DNA of 42,676 nucleotides from the NCBI GenBank assembly GCA_020054815.1, contig JAIHAN010000004.1:1-42676 (forward strand), given 5' to 3'. The position numbers were made by a program, and so were the translations under genes. The DNA comes from Peptococcaceae bacterium. GTDB taxonomy: Bacteria > Bacillota > Peptococcia > DRI-13. The notes under the pieces are model-generated. The model was not told the DNA's origin. It saw only the letters and a list, made by a program, of their open reading frames with translations, and did no database searches. Below, piece by piece: positions 41,566-42,676 of the stretch; positions within the stretch are counted from its first letter, which is position 1; every line of letters starts with the position of its first letter.

Positions 41566-42676
41566 ATGAGTACATTACTGCGGAGAGTTCCTAAGATTGG
41601 GGATCAGGGGCCCCTTATGGCCATACTGGTTTTGGCTTTATTCGTCCTCTTGTACTTCTCGCCGGGATTTGTCCGGGAAAATTTAAATCCAGGCGGTCAA
41701 CCGCAAATTTACTATAGAGGAAACTTATATAAAGAGAATGCCTTATATAGGGAGGGACAAATCTATTTACCCTTTACTTTCTTTAAAGAGCATATTGACC
41801 CTTCCATTCAGTGGGATGAAAAGGGAAAATACGTAATCATCACAACAACCAAAAATGTCTACTATTTTCCCCTGGGTAAGCTGGAAGGGATGTTAAACCT
41901 GGAGCCCTACTCTTTTACTTATCCGGTCATCAACGTTAACGGCCAGATTTATCTACCTGTCGATCCCATAAAAAATTATTACGACCTGGAGATTATAAAC
42001 TGGGAAGACGAAAAGATTGTTAGCATCCATGATTTGAAAAAACCTGTCCAGCAGGGCGTCGTCTTAGAAACAGCCAAACTAAGAGCAAGGCCTGACAAAA
42101 GGTCTGTGTGGGTCGGGGAGATAAACCGGGATAACCAGGCCGCAATTCTTAAAGAGGATAATGGCTGGTACTGGGTGGAAACAGAAAAGGGACTCATGGG
42201 TTACCTGGAGAAGAGGAAGGTTAAGCTTACGGAAATCGCAAACCGGGAAATAAAAAAAGAAATATATCAACCGTGGAATCCCTTGGGAGAGCCCATCTTT
42301 TTAGCCTGGGAATTTGTCAATACTACGACGGTAAATCCCGATAAAATCGGTAAATTACCGGGCTTACAGGTTATCTCTCCTACCTGGTTTCACTTACAGG
42401 AAGAGGGCCTGGTCAAAAATAACGGAGATAAGAAATTCGTAGACTGGGCTCACCAGAATGGCTGGCAGGTCTGGGGGCTTTTTGATAATAGTTTTAATTC
42501 TGAGCAAACCCATAAAATCCTCAATGACGCCAATCTGAGAATTAAAGTGATTAAACAACTGTTAAGTTATGTGGATTTGTACCAGCTGGACGGCATCAAT
42601 CTTGATTTTGAGAACGTGTATCTCAAGGATAAGGAAGCCTTGGTCCAGTTTGTGCGGGAACTTACCCCCCTTTTAC
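41566..42676 (+). CDS. Secreted/anchored GH18-type glycosidase with SH3-like domain, partial
   Basis: 370 codons are visible, running off the window end. An N-terminal membrane anchor (about 18-34) is followed by a copper-amine-oxidase-N-like domain (about 45-155) and an SH3-like module (about 160-225). A GH18-type barrel begins near 245. LDGINLDFENV near 345-355 contains the DxxxDxE-like catalytic segment of GH18 enzymes. It probably cleaves a wall polymer, as spore-cortex and YdhD-type enzymes do. ATG at 41566 is chosen because it gives the long frame; AAGGGGAA lies about 8 bases upstream. Confidence 0.8.
   Translation, partial: MSTLLRRVPKIGDQGPLMAILVLALFVLLYFSPGFVRENLNPGGQPQIYYRGNLYKENALYREGQIYLPFTFFKEHIDPSIQWDEKGKYVIITTTKNVYYFPLGKLEGMLNLEPYSFTYPVINVNGQIYLPVDPIKNYYDLEIINWEDEKIVSIHDLKKPVQQGVVLETAKLRARPDKRSVWVGEINRDNQAAILKEDNGWYWVETEKGLMGYLEKRKVKLTEIANREIKKEIYQPWNPLGEPIFLAWEFVNTTTVNPDKIGKLPGLQVISPTWFHLQEEGLVKNNGDKKFVDWAHQNGWQVWGLFDNSFNSEQTHKILNDANLRIKVIKQLLSYVDLYQLDGINLDFENVYLKDKEALVQFVRELTPLL

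Overview
The window looks like chromosome from an anaerobic, low-to-mid GC, rod-shaped Firmicute of the class Clostridia, most like the Peptococcaceae/Desulfotomaculum type. The evidence is strong AGGAGG ribosome binding sites, a T-box leader on valS, Rex, the maf-radC-mreBCD-mrdA-minCDE-rodA block, rubrerythrin, GEMM and yybP-ykoY riboswitches, and accessory genes of the kind that accompany [FeFe]-hydrogenases. All assignments come from reading motifs; no database search was possible.

Layout. (1) 1-3.3 kb is an AT-rich accessory module: a three-gene ABC-three-component (ABC-3C) defence-type operon with a nuclease-like protein, a small middle component and a DUF2326 SMC-like ATPase. (2) 3.3-6.0 kb has a DMT-family permease and an orphan substrate-binding lipoprotein on the minus strand, then a small membrane protein. 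(3) 6.0-12.0 kb holds promoter, T-box, valS, folC, a SPOR-domain protein and rex. (4) 12.07-16.34 kb is a patchwork bracketed by a 16-bp imperfect direct repeat. It contains a histidine-kinase fossil, an IstB (IS21) fossil, a c-di-GMP-I riboswitch, two small membrane proteins, a LytTR response regulator with no kinase beside it, two sets of 21-bp-spaced repeats that look like LytTR boxes, and a secreted propeptide-like protein. (5) 16.4-18.7 kb is an ECF sigma/anti-sigma operon with envelope proteins. (6) 18.8-21.7 kb is the DRTGG / CBS-ATPase / DRTGG / PHP / ATPase set that normally sits beside electron-bifurcating hydrogenase genes, here with no hydrogenase. (7) 21.7-31.1 kb is the cell-shape and division block. 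(8) 31.2-33.7 kb has a tiny Cys-rich protein and a large phosphatase-like membrane protein. (9) 33.8-38.2 kb is the most interesting part. (10) 38.4-42.7 kb has a cation exchanger under a manganese riboswitch, rubrerythrin next to a peroxiredoxin fossil, a TM1266-like hydrogenase regulator and the start of a GH18-type glycosidase.

The candidate undescribed system is at 33.8-38.2 kb. An unusual regulator (NrpR-like winged helix joined to an FCD ligand-binding domain) precedes a 79-residue protein of unknown family, a 604-residue fusion of a KamE-like cobalamin domain to a KamD/OraE-like mutase TIM barrel, and a 488-residue fold-type-I PLP enzyme, ending at a strong terminator. The cobalamin-binding His is present, but the PLP-anchoring Lys of lysine 5,6-aminomutase is not at the aligned position, and the separate PLP protein follows immediately. 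My inference is a B12-dependent mutase that either obtains PLP chemistry in trans or no longer uses PLP, with the PLP enzyme as partner or next pathway step. The substrate is unknown.
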